Assembly (NCBI GenBank): GCA_033297205.1
Contig: MU859101.1
Span: 1-64,000 of the forward strand
DNA from: Pseudoneurospora amorphoporcata
Lineage: Eukaryota > Ascomycota > Sordariomycetes > Sordariales > Sordariaceae
DNA: 64,000 bases
Direction: 5' to 3'
Shown one piece after another: positions 46,570-59,482 of this stretch (the first letter of the stretch is position 1; every line of letters starts with the position of its first letter). The notes below the pieces were generated by a model. That model worked only from the letters and a program-made list of their open reading frames with translations, made no database searches and was not told where the DNA came from. A program made the translations under genes and the position numbers.

Positions 46570-49500
46570 ATGTCTACCACAGCATCTCAGCCTCCCGTCC
46601 CCCCTAGACCGTCTAGGAGTACAGAGAAACAGCCCGCTCCAGTGATCCCTCCACGCCCGCTTAAGAACCGCATCGAGCGCTCCATGAGCCCGAATCCGAA
46701 CCGCTTTGCGCCTTCGCCTCTTAACGAGGGGCCTATTCAGCCCAGGTCAAGCCATCCTCTTCGCAACGGTCACAATGGCGAGGATATCAAGAGATCGACG
46801 TCTGTCGATCTGCCCTCGCTCGGTCAGGAAGGCATGGAGTATGCCAGCATCACCGAGAACACTTCTTCCAGCGAGCAGAGTGCTGCCCCCGAGCAAACTA
46901 GGACTGTCGGTCACGATCTCAAGCTCCATGCGCCCAAGCCCTCCCTGCCTCCTGCCAATGCCAAGCAGCGAATTATGGCCGTCACACGCACCGATACTGA
47001 CAGAGCCGCGACTTTCGGAATTGGCCGTCCCAGCAGTGACGACCAGTCCACGCACGTTCTTCCGTCTGACAAGAGTCTGAAGAAGAAGGCTAGCACTACT
47101 AGCCAGCTGTCGGTGGACTTGGACGACGAGCATGGTATTCCCGAAATTGGCCAGCAAGTGCCCATGTACAAGAACGCTGGTGATGTCCAGGCCCCATCGC
47201 CTGCTCCTGGCGCAGGCCCCGACCAGGTCAAGCATCACAGTCGTAGGACTTCTGCCCGCGGCATTCTTCCTCCCGGCAGCTATGGCCTTCACGGTCATGG
47301 CGTTTTCGCTGCCGACAAGCTTGAAAAGGCGTATTACGAGAAGCATCCCGAGGCTCGCAAGAAGGAACACACGCCTTATCAGTACGATCGTGCCAACAAC
47401 TTCTCGATGACCAGCGAGAACCTGAACAAGATTGTGAGGGAAACCGCCAGCCGCGGCTCTGGTCTTGGTAAGCATCACCTGTATGTACTCTCTTATTATG
47501 CTTGCCCTCGGCTAACAAGTTTTACCTACAGGTGTCCACAACTACCCCGGTACTCCCAGCGAGCAGGTTGCATGGCAAGCCATTGAGGAGTCTACCTCTC
47601 GCGTTGCCTCTCCCCGCCCCCATTCCTCCGGCCGCAAGTCTCCTGTCAAGCCGACCTTTGCTGTACAAGATGACAATGGCGAGTCCCGCGCTCTAGAGGA
47701 GGACGAGGAGCCCAAGAACGTGATTCACGTGGATGACCCCAACCGTCGCAGCTCAAGAGGCAGGTCCATGGACGGATCAGCACCGGTGGCTGAGGAGGAC
47801 GAGGAGTACACTGCGCCCATTCTTGCCGAGGATGAGGTCGCAAAGAACCCATCCCCGTACGCTTATGAGCCGGCGGTTGTGCCCGGGCGCCGCGAAAGTG
47901 CTGAGCCCAAGAGCCGCCCGACTAGCAGACCGGCCAGCATCTACAGAGAGAACTCTTTCGAAATGCGCCCCACTCCTCTCGATGATGTCGAGGAATATGA
48001 GCCCCTCTTCAAGGACGACGAACAACCCGCGAAGAAGCCCGAGGTTCCTCTCAGACCCAAGTCTGAGCACAAGCACCGCTTCCCAAGTGCCGATGTCTGG
48101 GAGGACGCCCCCAGCAGTACCATGTACACTGCCGAAGTTTCCACCCCGGAACCCACCGCCGAGCAGCAAGAGGAAGAGGGTCAGGAGCAGGCCAAGCCCC
48201 AGATAGAACCTCGCGAGGGTGAGACCTTTGCTCAGGCGTTTGCCCGTCAGCAAGAGGAGCTTGCTGAAAAGGAAGCTCGGGAGAACGGCCCTGATGGTTT
48301 CGTCAAGTCGAGTACCCCCAAGCCTTCTTCGCACCAGAGCAAACCGTCCTGGGTCCACGGCCAGCCCCATCTTCTGCAGGAAATGAAGAAGGAGGCTGTC
48401 AAGGCTGCCAGGCCGGCCATGGCTCAGAGGTTCCCTAGCCGCGATGTCTGGGAGGACAGCCCGGAGAGCTTGCAGCTCCAGACTGAAGTTTCTGCTCCCC
48501 AACAAGATGAGGAACAGACGGAGGAGGCCACAGCCGAGTCTCCCAAAGTTTCTCCCCGTCCCGAGGAGCCTGAGCCCAAGATCGACGAAAAGCTTGCCGA
48601 GAAGCCCGAGGTCAGGGACGAAAACCCCGAGCCAAAGGAGCCTGTCCCCACTCCCGCCGCGGTCACAGAACGAAAGCCCTCGCCCCCGGCGATCCCCTCT
48701 CGCCCATCTCTTCCGTCTCGCCCATCCATCCCCGACCGTCCCAAGCCCAAGCCGGCCGCCAAGCCCGCCATTCCCGCGCGCCCCGTCAAGGCGTCTCCCA
48801 CGTCCGGCGGTCTTGAACCCGCCGAGGCCGCCGCTCCTCCGCGTCAGAAGCCCGCCGTTCCCGCTCGTCCGATGGGCTCTAAGATCGCCGCTCTGCAGGC
48901 CGGTTTCATGAACGACCTTAACAACCGCTTGCGTCTTGGCCCGCAGATCCCGGCTAAGAAGGAGGAGACGCCGGCCGAGGAGCAGGAGAAGGCGGAGGAG
49001 AAGGAAAAGGTGCCGCTTAGTGATGCTAGAAAGGGCAGGGCGAGGGGACCCCAGAGGAGGGCACCTGCTGCTGCTAAGGCTGCTGCTACTGCTGCTGCTG
49101 CGGCGCCGGCACAGACGGAGGCTAAGAAGGACGAGGGACCGAAGCTCAGTTTCTCGGTTTCGGTTAGTTATTGGACCATTGACCCTGAGAGCGAGGAGGG
49201 GGGTGTTAGTGTTGGTGTTGCCGAGTTGAAGGGTTTAGAAAAGGAGAAGCCGAAGGAGGAGGTTAAGGCTAAGGCCGAAACTGAGACTAAGACTGAGTCG
49301 CCAGTTGAGGCTGAGAAGCCCAAGGTTGAGGAAGTCAAGGACGAAGTTAAGGCCGTGGTAGAGAAGCTTGTTCCTGAACCTGTCCAGAAGGAGGTTAATG
49401 AGGAAGCCCCGAAGGAAGAAACCAAGGAAGAGAAGGCTCCCAAGCCCGAATCCAAGGCCAGTGCTTCCCCCGAGGCTATCACCTCCGAAGCACCCGGTGC

Positions 49501-50002
49501 TTTCCCCTCGACGCCCGCTATTGAGGAGCAGGTCAAGATTGAGGAAGCGGAGGCTGCTGCCGAAGCCGAAGCCGAATCTTCCGCTCAGGCTGATACACCT
49601 ACTTCCACCGAAGCTCCCGCGCACGAGAAAGAACCCGCCGAATCCGTTGAAGCCGAGCAGGCTGAGCCTGAGACGGAGACCAAGAACACTGAAGCTGAAG
49701 AACCACCCACCACCACCACCGCTGCCTCTTCCGAAACCGAAAAGGTAGAAGATAAGCGCGATGCTACTACCGCGACAGAAAAGGCTGAGGCGGCGGCTGC
49801 TGATACTGCGGTTACTAACTCCTCAGCTACTGGTCCTTCCTCTACCTCTGAGGGGACGCCAAAGGAGGAGCCAAAGGAAGAGATCAAGTCTCTTGTGACT
49901 AACACCGCTGGAGAGACTATTGTTCAGGAGCATATCACTAGGGATGCGAGTGGAGGTGTGAAGCCTTTGGAGGTGGAGGATAAGGGTGGTGAGGAGGCTT
50001 AG
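46570..50002 (+). CDS. aim21: AIM21-like actin-patch associated protein
   Basis: A 1122-residue protein from 46570-47467 and 47532-50002; the 64-bp intron has GTAAGC, a CTAAC branch site and CAG. The N-terminus is proline-rich with SH3-ligand motifs (PPVPPRPSRS, PVIPPRPLKN). Two related repeats occur, HRFPSADVWEDAPSS and QRFPSRDVWEDSPES. The conserved core is PPAIPSRPSLPSRPSIPDRP, then KIAALQAGFMNDLNNRLRLG near residue 780, which I recognise as the AIM21 signature. The last third is Lys/Glu/Ala/Pro-rich and presumably disordered. In yeast Aim21, with Tda2, binds capping protein and regulates actin assembly at endocytic patches; the mitochondrial-inheritance name comes from a screen. The same role here is inferred from family. 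Confidence 0.86.
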
Positions 50003-50477
50003 ACTTAGGCTGGGGTGTGAGTGGTTGGAAAGGGTGTTTCTGTTGTGTGGTCTTTTTGGGTTGACTGGATAGTTGGTTACTCGGGTGTTTAATGGAGGGT
50101 GTCCAATGCTTTATTTCTCTGCTATAGCCAAGTCAGTTTTGCTTCTGGCTTTTAGTACTTGAGAGGGTTGAAAATTACAAAGTGATCTCTGTCTTACCTT
50201 GGCCCCCCACCCAATATACCTCCTTGTCTTTTTCTGTCTGATATGATTATGATGACAAGGCTTGGTACCTCTAGTGTCTGGTGAATGGGGTGCCATCGGG
50301 CAAGATTAGTACATGATTCCCCCATTCCCAAGGAAGGCGCACGAGAGGTGAAGTAAGCATCGTATATGCTGGTAGCCTTCTTAAAATCCTCATGTAGATG
50401 AACTAAATGAGCGTTAAGTGGATATCGATTTGTAACTGTAGTTCTGGAGGTCTCCAAAGCCCAAACCACGTCGTCTC

Positions 50478-50512
<35 letters not shown>

Positions 50513-51291
50513 GACTAAGAGTAAGAGGGTAGAGGACTGGATGGAGGGGGGTAGCTCACATCCAACCAGCCGGCCGGGTAGAACAAAGTTTGAGGGGGAA
50601 TATATGTATACACACTGACAAGTGATACAGTCAACACTGACAGTCAACAAGTACTGTCCCCGTGTTTCTTTTTGATGGCTCGCCCACCGGGAGCAGGAGC
50701 GGGATAGTAGTTTTGACCTACAGTTTCTTGCATGATAAGTATATATATACATATTTTTTGTTTGGTTTGCTTTGCCGAAGAGAGAGGTTGATGCTGTGTC
50801 GTGAAGCTGCCGAGAAGATGGCAATAAGATAGACAGATGGATGGATGGTGGAAAGATGATAGAAAGAAAGGGGATGATGTAAACAGGTAAGAGAAGTAGA
50901 CTAGTAAAACAAACAAACAAACACCTTGACTGTTTTCTTTTTTTCCAAACAAACGACGAATTTGACTGACTTGGCTTTAAAAACTTGCATAACGCATCTC
51001 TAAAGAAATTGCTTTGACAATCTTGTACTAAACATCAAAGACAACTAAGTCGAGTACGGTCAAGCACCAGCTGGATACCTACTCACTCATCTGGAATCGT
51101 CGGGTATGTATGTGTATATTACATAGTTATATTATAGTACGTTCTCAACCTGTATATAGACTCCAGCAAGCTTCTGCTTCAACACCCTCTCAGTCTCCGC
51201 TAAGCTTTCTTTTTAGCTAATTTCCCAGATCGATTTCTCGGATCTAGTCTACACCTCCTCTCCTCCCCTCATCCGTAATTTATCCAGCTCA
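50003..51291. other. convergent 3' intergenic region, AIM21 and SCYL2-like genes
   Basis: No gene seen. It holds a (GA)n run at 50482-50508 and AT-rich sequence from 50980 to 51150. Untranslated regions of both flanking genes presumably occupy part of it. Confidence 0.5.
50482..50508 (+). repeat. (AG)n microsatellite
   Basis: Thirteen AG dinucleotides in intergenic DNA. Confidence 0.9.
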
Positions 51292-54200
51292 TCAAAGTAG
51301 ACTCTCATACTTATCCAACCCCGACTTATTCTGTTGCTGCTGTTGCGGTTGCGCTTGTTGAGGCTGTAATGGTGTTCCCCAACCAGATGATGATTGTGGT
51401 TGAAGAGGTTGCATCATACTGCCCATACTCATCCCGCTACTGCCCATTCCCATGCCACTCCCCATATTCCCAAAACCGCTGTTACCAGCGTTCTTAGCAG
51501 CCATCATACCCCCCAAACTATTCCCCCCATTACTCAAACTACCCATAGTTCCCAGGTTTCCGAACGAAGATCCGGATCCGGATCCCGACCCCCATGCTGG
51601 TCCACTTGTCACTGTAGGAGGTTTGGGTGGTGGTGCAAGACTGAATCCACCGGTGCCAAATCCGGGCGAAGAAACAGCTGAAGCCGAAGGCGGTGGCTGT
51701 AACGAAAACGAAGAGCTGGTTCGGTTATTGCTAGATAACTGGCCTAGATTCATGCCCCCAAAGGCCCCCGTCGGTGGAGCGATAGAGGGAGAAGTCACGG
51801 TTGATGTGGGTGTTGATGACCAAGGGTTTGCTTGCGCTTGTGGTTGTGTGGCCGCGCCCCAGTTGATACCTGTTCCTGTTGGAGAAGTGATTGTGGAGGG
51901 GGTAGGTTGAAGGGGTTGGGAGAATTGCGTCGACTGTGGGGTGAGAGCCTGGAAGGAGTTGAGGTCTGGAGTGACGGTGCGGAAGTTGGAGCCGGTGGTT
52001 TGAGGTTTCAGAGTTGTCGAGGGGGTATTGGTGACGGGAGGAGTGGAGGACCATGAGAAGGTCGCGGCAGGGGTAGAGCGGCCGGTACCAGTGCCGGAGC
52101 GGATGCCCGCTGATGTGACGGCGGGTTTGTTAGAGCCGGAGGTTAGGGCGTCATCCCATCCGCCGGAGTCGAGCGGGCTGGTGTTACTGTTATTGTTACC
52201 GCCGCCGACTAGAGCCGCGAAATCATTGGCTGATGTCCCGTTGGTGTCGAGAGCGGAGGAACCGGTTAGCCCGCCTAGGGACATGAAGTCCTCTGCTGGG
52301 CCGGTGTTGCCACCGTTGAGCTCTTGAAGCTTCCTGGTCTGTTCGTCTTCCACCCGTTTGGACAAGCTCTTGATTAGATCCATAAAAGACTGGAACTGCT
52401 TGAGGTCAAGCAAGGGCGTTAAGCTCATAGCCCACAATATGGGCAGGATATCCATAGCCACAAAGTCGGCGTCGGCTACCTTGCCCACAATCCGCAGGAC
52501 GTTCAGGGCAGCAATCATGACGGCCGGTTCCTTGGTTTTAATGGCCTTGATCAGGGGTACGATCTTCTCCTGCATGGTAAACTTGTCTAGTGCACTAGAG
52601 CTAGACGAAGGTTTCCTTTCCGAGGGACCGAGTCCGTCGAGGCCGTCGTTGTTCGCCAAGGGGTCAGTGGAGCCACCGCAGAGAACGACAAAGGCTTGAA
52701 GACCGCGGACTTTGATTGCGAGACTGCTGGTTTTGCTGAAGATCATGGCGACTACGGGGAAGAGTTCGTTCTTGATGGTGCTGAAGTCGAGGACTGGGAG
52801 GACGCTTGGGAGACATTGGAGTGCTGCGCCGACTAGGACGGGGGTTGGAGACTCCAAGGCGGCGAAGATGATAGGGAGGATGTCTAGTGATGTTAGCTGG
52901 CAGCTCAGACGCGGTATGGAACGAGGAGCTTACCGTCTTTAAACTCCTTCCCAGGACAGGCAGAAACGATAACAGGTAGCTGCTCAATGATGATCATCAA
53001 ACCGGCATCCCTAGCAGGATCTCGTTCCTGTGCCTGTTTTGCGTTTGTGACAAAGATGTCCTTGATAACCGGCCGTACTCGATCGCCAAAAGCTCTCTTG
53101 CCCGCGGTCGACGGTAGAAGCTCGACAATCTTGAAGATATTGTGGAGGATCAGCGAAATGAGTTCCTTATCCTTCATCTCTTCCAGCAGGCCCGGAAGGA
53201 TCTTTTTTTCCATCACAGAGTTGGGAAAGTCTGGTAGGACCTTGATCAATCCTCTCAAGAACGCCTGCTTCTCATTTGGTGTCTTGGCCGGGAAGCTGTC
53301 CAAAAACCGAAGAGTCTTGACCATGATATTGTTGAAGTACTCGCTTTGCTGGAACTCCTTGGCCGTCATCCGGGTAGCCGGTCTTCGCGTGATAAGCCGT
53401 GGTAGCACATGGTTGGCTAGCTCCTTGGGGAGTTCTCGGGAGCAGAGGTAGTTGTTGGTTGATGAGGGCACGCCTTGCGAAGACTGAAAGTGCCTCTTAT
53501 AGGAAGACAAACTCGAGTTGCACTCGAGTGGTGACCGATGAGGCGTGTTGTACAGCGATACACAGAGCAGGCCCAGCGAGAACATGTCGGCGGAAGATGT
53601 AAGATTGTTGTCGAGGACAAAGTCGGGGGAAGTATAGTCGAGGTTCATCTGAACAGTCCGAGGTAACCTGGGCTCATAATGCAGGACCTCTGACAGACTG
53701 ATGGGTTGTATCGACGTCGGCTTGTTCGAGTCTTGTTGCGGGCTGCAGAAAGCGAGGCCACTGACCTTCCAGTCTGACTGTACGGGGTCAGCGCAAGCCA
53801 TATCGAGGACCAGAGATGGGGGAACTCACCTTAGCATTAATAAGAATAGCATCTGGGGTCAGGTTGCCGTGGACCAGTCCGGCATTCTCGTGTAGGAACT
53901 CCAAAGCCTTGCTGACTTGTAGCAACCCCTTCTGATATTCCAGCTCGTCTATTTCCACCTCGCGCCGCCTCCGGGTGCCGTCGGGTTCCTCCCTGACATA
54001 GCGACTTGATCGACCACCGACACCATTTCGTTCCTGGTCGTCCTTTTCTTGTAGAACTTGGGCGAGTGATGTTGTTACCGGTTCCGTGACGAATTGTAGG
54101 CCACCACCTCTTGTTTCCTCCACCGGTTCGACGAGCTCCAGAATGGCGGGGTGTCGTAGCCTGGCCAGCGAAGAGGCCTCCTTCTTCAGACGTTCAACCA

Positions 54201-54432
54201 CCTCTTCCACCACCTTCTTAAAGCCGGCAGCGCTTGATCGGCTGAGGTCCTTGCTATGGGCATCGAGTATTTTCCTGTCGAAGACGAAGACCGAGTACTC
54301 CTTTCCGGTGGACTTCTTCTTGGCCGGGTAGATCTTCCATGGTCCGGCTGTTGTCGTGAGGGTAGAAGATATGCTGTAGTTGGAGTTGATGTTGGTCGCA
54401 CCAAGCGACTTGAAGACGCCGGCGAGGGCCAT
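51292..54432 (-). CDS. SCY1-like pseudokinase (SCYL2 type)
   Basis: A 1012-residue protein from 54432-53830, 53777-52934 and 52883-51292 (minus strand); introns are 52 and 50 bp with GTGAGT/GTAAGC donors. The N-terminal protein-kinase fold looks inactive: the catalytic-loop HRD is replaced by HGNLTPDAILINAK and the DFG position by DWKVSGLAF. It is followed by HEAT-like repeats (FLRGLIKVLPDFPNSVMEKK; LMIIIEQLPVIVSACPGKEF; SPTPVLVGAALQCLPSVLPV). The last 340 residues are Gly/Ser/Thr/Asn/Gln-rich and end SGLDKYESLL. SCYL2 proteins associate with clathrin and act in traffic between the trans-Golgi and endosomes. The order pseudokinase, HEAT, disordered tail and the length fit SCYL2 and S. pombe Ppk32 better than the shorter SCYL1. 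The start MALAGVFKSLG is typical. Confidence 0.9.
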
Positions 54433-55666
54433 AGTCTTGAAGTCCCGAGTTTCGGTGGATGGTTTGCGCTGGGTGGTTTTCGGGGGTTGGCTGCTGGAGT
54501 TGAAGTTCAGTTAGAGTCGGAATTCCTCGTCACCGTTTCGTTGGATCCATTGGCATGCGCAATAAGGGGGGGAAAAAAATAAGATAGTGGTGCATGAACA
54601 ATGTAAGGGGATGTCAGGTCGAGAAGCAGTTGGAATTGGCGATTCTCAATTACCTATCTAATTGACTTGGCTTTGCGGAGTGATGAGATTCGTACCTTAA
54701 CGATGGTTGTCCAGTCAAGGCCCCTCCACTAACAGATATCAACCAAGCTCCAGCGAGCAATCTTGTAATATTCGACCGAACAAAATCACAATCGCATTCG
54801 TAGGCGACACCGGTATGAGAGGACAGCGCAACCTACTTACCAACCGACGTTGGTGCTTCCAAGAACAATGAAGGGTCCGGACGATGACACAAGGCAGTGT
54901 TAGTACGTCTCGGGGCAAGCTTTGGCCTCCCGTTATTGCAGCCCAGTGTAACTGCCCAAATCGAGGAGACAGTGGTGTCACTTGGTGGTAAGGCTGAAAG
55001 TTGCAGCTGCAGCAAACTGATAAGAAAGATAAGATGACCTCAGGGGGAAAAGACGGCAATGACAGCGATGACCGCGGGGAGCTTCATGCTTCACAGTTCA
55101 CGGCCTCGCGACTTTGAACCCCGAGGGCGGTGAACTCTGTTAGGGAGCTACACTCCACCTGCTGCATTCAAGGGGTCATTTTGCGGGGCGCGGCAGACGT
55201 GTTCTGGAACACGACTAACATGCAATGTCGAGTCGAGACTTGCAATGACTCCGTGGATAAGTGGTTAGCTGCGGCATGGGGCGGGCTTGTCGGGAACGGC
55301 GGAGATGATAAACGGCATGTCTGATTGGGTCAATTGGCCAGGTCAAGCTCCGATCGCCCTCCGATGGTCCCTTGTTCCCAACATTGCCGTCGTCCACTTT
55401 CGTCCACTTTTGCGCCGTGCGCGGGAATCTAGGGCGGTCTGATTGACTCTTTCCTTACGACTAGTAAATAGATATTACTTGGTGTCCTCTGTCCTCCTTC
55501 TTGTCCTTGTCCTCCTGTCCCGGGCCTGAGCGAAAAGGTTCTCATTCATTTTTCTTTTCTTTTTCCCCCCCACAATAGTCCTTTTTTATTTAGAGAGCAG
55601 TTCTATTGTTTCCAGCCATTGATACCCAAACCTAAACCAAAACACCAAACACCACACATCACCAAA
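54433..55666. other. divergent promoter region, SCYL2-like and BCAT genes
   Basis: 1.2 kb between two start codons on opposite strands. No gene seen. The 150 bp before the BCAT ATG is CT-rich and then CA-rich (CCAAACACCACACATCACC), as is usual for highly expressed Neurospora-type genes. Confidence 0.55.
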
Positions 55667-56956
55667 ATGTTCCGCACCTCCCTCCGCAGGGCTGCGGCTT
55701 TCCAGCCCTCGAGGCCATGCTTCGGTGCCTTCTCCGCCACCGCTGCCCGTCAGTACAGCGCCGCCGCCGGCACTGCCGACATCGACCCTTCCAAGCTCAA
55801 GGTCGAGAAGACCACCCAGCCCAAGGGCCTTCTTCAGCCCAAGGACCTCGTCTTTGGCCGCAACTTCACTGGTAACGTCCCTTTGCCCCCAAAAGAAAGA
55901 ATGCGCTTAACAGCCTTGAACTAACAACCCTCCCACAAACCAGACCACATGCTCACCATCGAATGGACCAAGGAGAACGGCTGGAACGTGCCCGAGATCA
56001 AGCCCTACCAGAACCTCTCTCTCGACCCCGCCACCTGCGTCTTCCACTACGCCTTCGAGTGCTTCGAGGGCATGAAGGCGTACAAGGACAAGGCCGGCAA
56101 GATCCGCCTCTTCCGCCCGGACAAGAACATGGCGCGCTTCAACAAGTCGGCCGCCCGCATCGCCCTTCCCACCTTCAGCCCGCCCGCCCTGATCGACCTG
56201 ATCGCTAAGCTGGTCAAGCTCGACAGCCGCTTCATTCCCGAGCAGCGCGGCTACTCGCTCTACCTTCGCCCGACCATGATCGGCACGCAAAAGACACTGG
56301 GCGTCGGTCCCCCCGGCTCCGCCCTGCTCTACGTCATCGCCTCCCCCGTCGGCCCTTACTACCCCACGGGCTTCAAGGCCGTCTCGCTCGAGGCGACTGA
56401 CTACGCCGTGCGCGCCTGGCCCGGCGGTGTCGGTGACAAGAAGCTCGGCGCCAACTACGCGCCCTGCATCGTGCCCCAGGTCGAGGCCATGAGCCGCGGT
56501 TTCCAGCAGAACCTCTGGCTGTTCGGCGAGGAGGAGTACGTCACCGAGGTCGGCACCATGAACTTCTTTGTGGCTCTCAAGGACAAGAAGACCGGTCAGA
56601 AGACCCTTGTCACCGCTCCCTTGGACGGCACCATCCTCGAGGGCGTCACGCGTGACTCGGTCCTCGCGCTGGCTCGCGAGAGGCTGGAGCCCGAGGGCTG
56701 GAAGATTGAGGAGCGCAAGTACACCATGAAGGAGCTTGCCGAGGCGGCGAACGAGGGCCGTCTTATCGAGGCGTTTGGCGCTGGTACGGCGGCTATTGTG
56801 AGCCCTGTGCGCAGCATCAGCTGGAAGGGCCAGCTCGTCAACTGCGGTCTTAAGCCCGAGGAGGAGAGCGGCGAGCTCACGATGAAGATCAAGAACTGGA
56901 TGGAGGCCAGGCAGTACGGTGATGAGGAGCATGAGTGGAGCTATGTTTGCGAGTAA
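55667..56956 (+). CDS. bat1: branched-chain amino acid aminotransferase, mitochondrial
   Basis: A 405-residue class IV PLP aminotransferase from 55667-55871 and 55944-56956, with a 72-bp intron (GTAACG donor, CTAAC near the acceptor). It interconverts Leu, Ile and Val with their 2-oxo acids using glutamate/2-oxoglutarate (EC 2.6.1.42). The N-terminus MFRTSLRRAAAFQPSRPCFG is an amphipathic, basic mitochondrial presequence. Recognised motifs: FHYAFECFEGMKAYK, LYLRPTMIGTQKTLGVGPP, the PLP lysine in GDKKLGANYAP (K235), TEVGTMNFF, PLDGTILEGVTRDSVL and FGAGTAAIVSPV. Codon use is strongly biased to C/G in the third position, unlike several neighbours, suggesting high expression; as a by-product the whole second exon is also open on the opposite strand. 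Confidence 0.96.
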
Positions 56957-58062
56957 AGATTCTATAGATACCTGAGTGGCGTGATGTGAAGACAAAAAAT
57001 GATTTAAGCGAAGATTTCAAAAAGGTTGTTTCTACATCTTAGATTTCCTGTATATACTTGAGGGTTATGACATGGGGTTTGCTGAGATAGCTTGTGTATG
57101 ACGAAGCCGGGTTTCACGTTCCACAAGTTGCCTTTTGTTGCCCAAATCCGTGCTATCACACATTTGGACTCCCGTCGTGTTAAGTGACACAGACGCGCGG
57201 TGACCCAGAATACTTCCCAACTAGGTAGGTATCCAAGAAGAGTCATCCAGCAGCGATGCCTCCGGCGGTCCCTGTTTGTTGAAGAGAGGCCGTGTATGCC
57301 TCGACTGGAAACCAGAACATGTCACTTATCACCAACTCATCATACTCCCTCTTTCTTCAACGAGAGGATTACTGGAGTGGAAAGGCATAATCATGTAACG
57401 CATACAACCGCCGTCTATAGAAAGAGCAACAACCCTCCTCAGTCTATCCCATCCCCTTGACAACAAGATGCCTTACCATCCTCCTTTTGGTCGCATCAGA
57501 ACCATAGTCAAGCAACGTAAATATGATATACAGTTTGGACAAGAGTAAATTCGAGATGGTGGTGATGGGGCGAAGGCGTATGTATGTTTTTCTCAAAAGA
57601 TCAATTCCATCGTCTAAGCAGTGTGCAGTGCAGTGCAGTGCAAGTCGCAATAAAACTCCCATATTCCTCCAGTCCTTCCGTCCCATGCATACCACCTACT
57701 CGCTTCTATCTTCCTTTCCCAATTCTCCCGATCCCCCCCCAAACATCCCGATCCGTCTAAAAAGGCCGTCCTGTGTACCGGTCCCTTCTTTCTGCGCGCT
57801 TGATTTGGTCGTGTTGCTGTAGACTGTTGGTTTGACTTTGACTTGTTGTTGTTGTTGGTGTTGTTCCTGAATAACTGGCTGTGCTCCTCCATGGTTTCCT
57901 CCTTGAGTTCCTCGTAATCGTTGCATTGTCCCTGGCGTTGTCGTCCCCCATGACCAAAGTGAAGCGTGGTGGGGGTTTAGTCTATGTTCGTATTTGCTGA
58001 CAGGCTGTTGGTGGTGGTGTGCGCAAGACAAAAACATGGACGTTTCGCAACGTTTCGAACGT
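56957..58062. other. convergent 3' intergenic region, BCAT and ESSS genes
   Basis: No gene seen. It contains an AGGTAGGTATC motif near 57222, a short GTGCA repeat at 57624-57642 and GTTGTTGTTG low complexity near 57845. Both flanking 3' UTRs presumably lie here. Confidence 0.5.
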
Positions 58063-58635
58063 TTACTTCTCGGGGTGAGGATCCTCGAGGATGCCCTCGG
58101 CCTCTAGTCGGCGGCGAGCCTCTTCGAGAGCCCATGTTTGGATGCTGTTGGTGGGTATGTTAGCTGTGATTCAGATGTGGTACTTGTTTCTGTTGCGCAA
58201 GCTCCTCCCGAAAAGCTCATATCCTCCGCTCCGCAAATTCCAGTCGCAGTCAGTGATGTCTCCATCCCCATCGCCATCCCGCCCCGTGCCGTCCCCTCCA
58301 CACCCCTCCATTCCTCTGTTCCAGCCCCTCCTTTCCCTTCTCCAAAATGGAAGCAGTGAAGCAGTAAACCAGCGAAAAGCAACTTACCTAGTATCGGGCT
58401 TGAAAGCATACGCAATAGTAGCAACAGCAAAGCTACCACAGATCCCATAAAAGAAGGGGATCTCCCATCCTTCCCGCTTGTACTCCTCGCCGGGTCGGAG
58501 GCCGAACAGCCAGCCGGTGGGGGGGTCGTAGTGCGGGGCGCCGCCGCCGCGGACGGCGCGGGTGGTGCTGAATGCGCGCCGGGAGGCAACCTGGGCGCCG
58601 AGGGCGCCGGCGCGGAGGATCGTGGGCGATGGCAT
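58063..58635 (-). CDS. complex I accessory subunit ESSS (NDUFB11-like)
   Basis: A 109-residue protein from 58635-58388 and 58144-58063 (minus strand), with a 243-bp intron, long for this window (GTAAGT donor, CTAAC branch, CAACAG acceptor). The N-terminus MPSPTILRAGALGAQVASRR followed by AFSTTRAVRGGG is a mitochondrial presequence. The conserved part is HYDPPTGWLFGLRPGEEYKR, EGWEIPFFYGICGSFAVATI (one membrane span) and SIQTWALEEARRRLEAEGIL, ending EDPHPEK. This matches the ESSS/NDUFB11 family of single-span accessory subunits in the membrane arm of NADH:ubiquinone oxidoreductase. The second exon carries a third of the conserved region and would be missed without the splice. Confidence 0.9.
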
Positions 58636-59482
58636 TTTTGGGATGTGTGTGTTTATCGGCGGTGGTGCGATCGGTGTAGTGGTGTGGGTGAGGTTGGGAC
58701 CAGTCGGGGCGCAATGCGGCAGACGGTTGAGTCAGGATTGGTTTGGAAGTTGGAGGTTGAAGGTTGTTGAATGACAAGTGACAACCCCCGATTGATTACT
58801 CAATTGAATTGACGGAACGGGGGTGGGCAAGGTGGAGTTGCAGTTCGTTCACGAACGGTACCTAAGGAGGTAGAGTAAGGGCGGAGGTTCAAAATCTCCA
58901 CACTTGTTGTGTTCCGCGTGCGTGACGGATGATATGGAGCCGGGCACGGGAGGCGGGCGGAGTTGATGATGCCAGGTGATGGAATTGCAAGGAGTGAGGC
59001 AGTTGTGTTGCGACTGGGCAAGCTGTCGTCGGCTGCGGTCGAGTGATTGGTGGGTGAGTTGTGAATGACTGGAATTGTGTTAAGCACAAGAGGTGCGGGC
59101 ACCGGAGACGGGTCTGTGCGCGGGCAATTGTGCCGTTGCTGTCACGTGCGGGGAGGATTGGCCAATATCTTCCGGTTGAAAGCTAAAAGAGTATGCGGGG
59201 TTAGGGTTGGATGTGGCTACTGGCTAGATAGCAACGAAGTCTACAACATCATCGCACTTCCTAGACACTCGATCACACTTGGTCAGAGGAAACTCTTCAA
59301 AGTCCGGCATGTGTGCGATTGGAACTTTTAGCTTCGGAGATTTAAGGCAGCAGCGCTCACACCCCGGGTTAGATCCGGTCTATGAACTGCTCATCACGAA
59401 TCCAGGTTGACCGGAATCTCGAGTGTCAGGAAACAGAGAATCGCGAAGGTTTAACCACGGCATATCCAACCCAACATGCCTA
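58636..59482. other. intergenic region left of the HET gene
   Basis: Promoter side of the ESSS gene and 3' side of the HET gene. It contains the left copy of a direct repeat (listed separately). No other gene seen. Confidence 0.5.
59142..59299 (+). repeat. left copy of direct repeat flanking the HET gene
   Basis: This stretch shares CACGTGCGGGG, GGGGTTAGGGTTGGA and a nearly continuous block at 59246-59299 (ACATCATCGCACTT, then TAGACACTCGATCACACTT and AAACTCTTCA) with 62908-63038, in the same order and orientation. The block includes two telomere-like TTAGGG/TTGG units. Confidence 0.8.

Noticed and set aside
55907..56995. 362-codon frame antisense to the aminotransferase
   Set aside because: It mirrors the strongly C/G-ending codons of the real exon; its Leu/Val/Glu-rich product resembles no family.
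58868..58905. tRNA T-arm-like sequence (GGAGGTTCAAAATCTCC)
   Set aside because: The invariant C61 is not present and no matching acceptor, D or anticodon arms could be drawn upstream.
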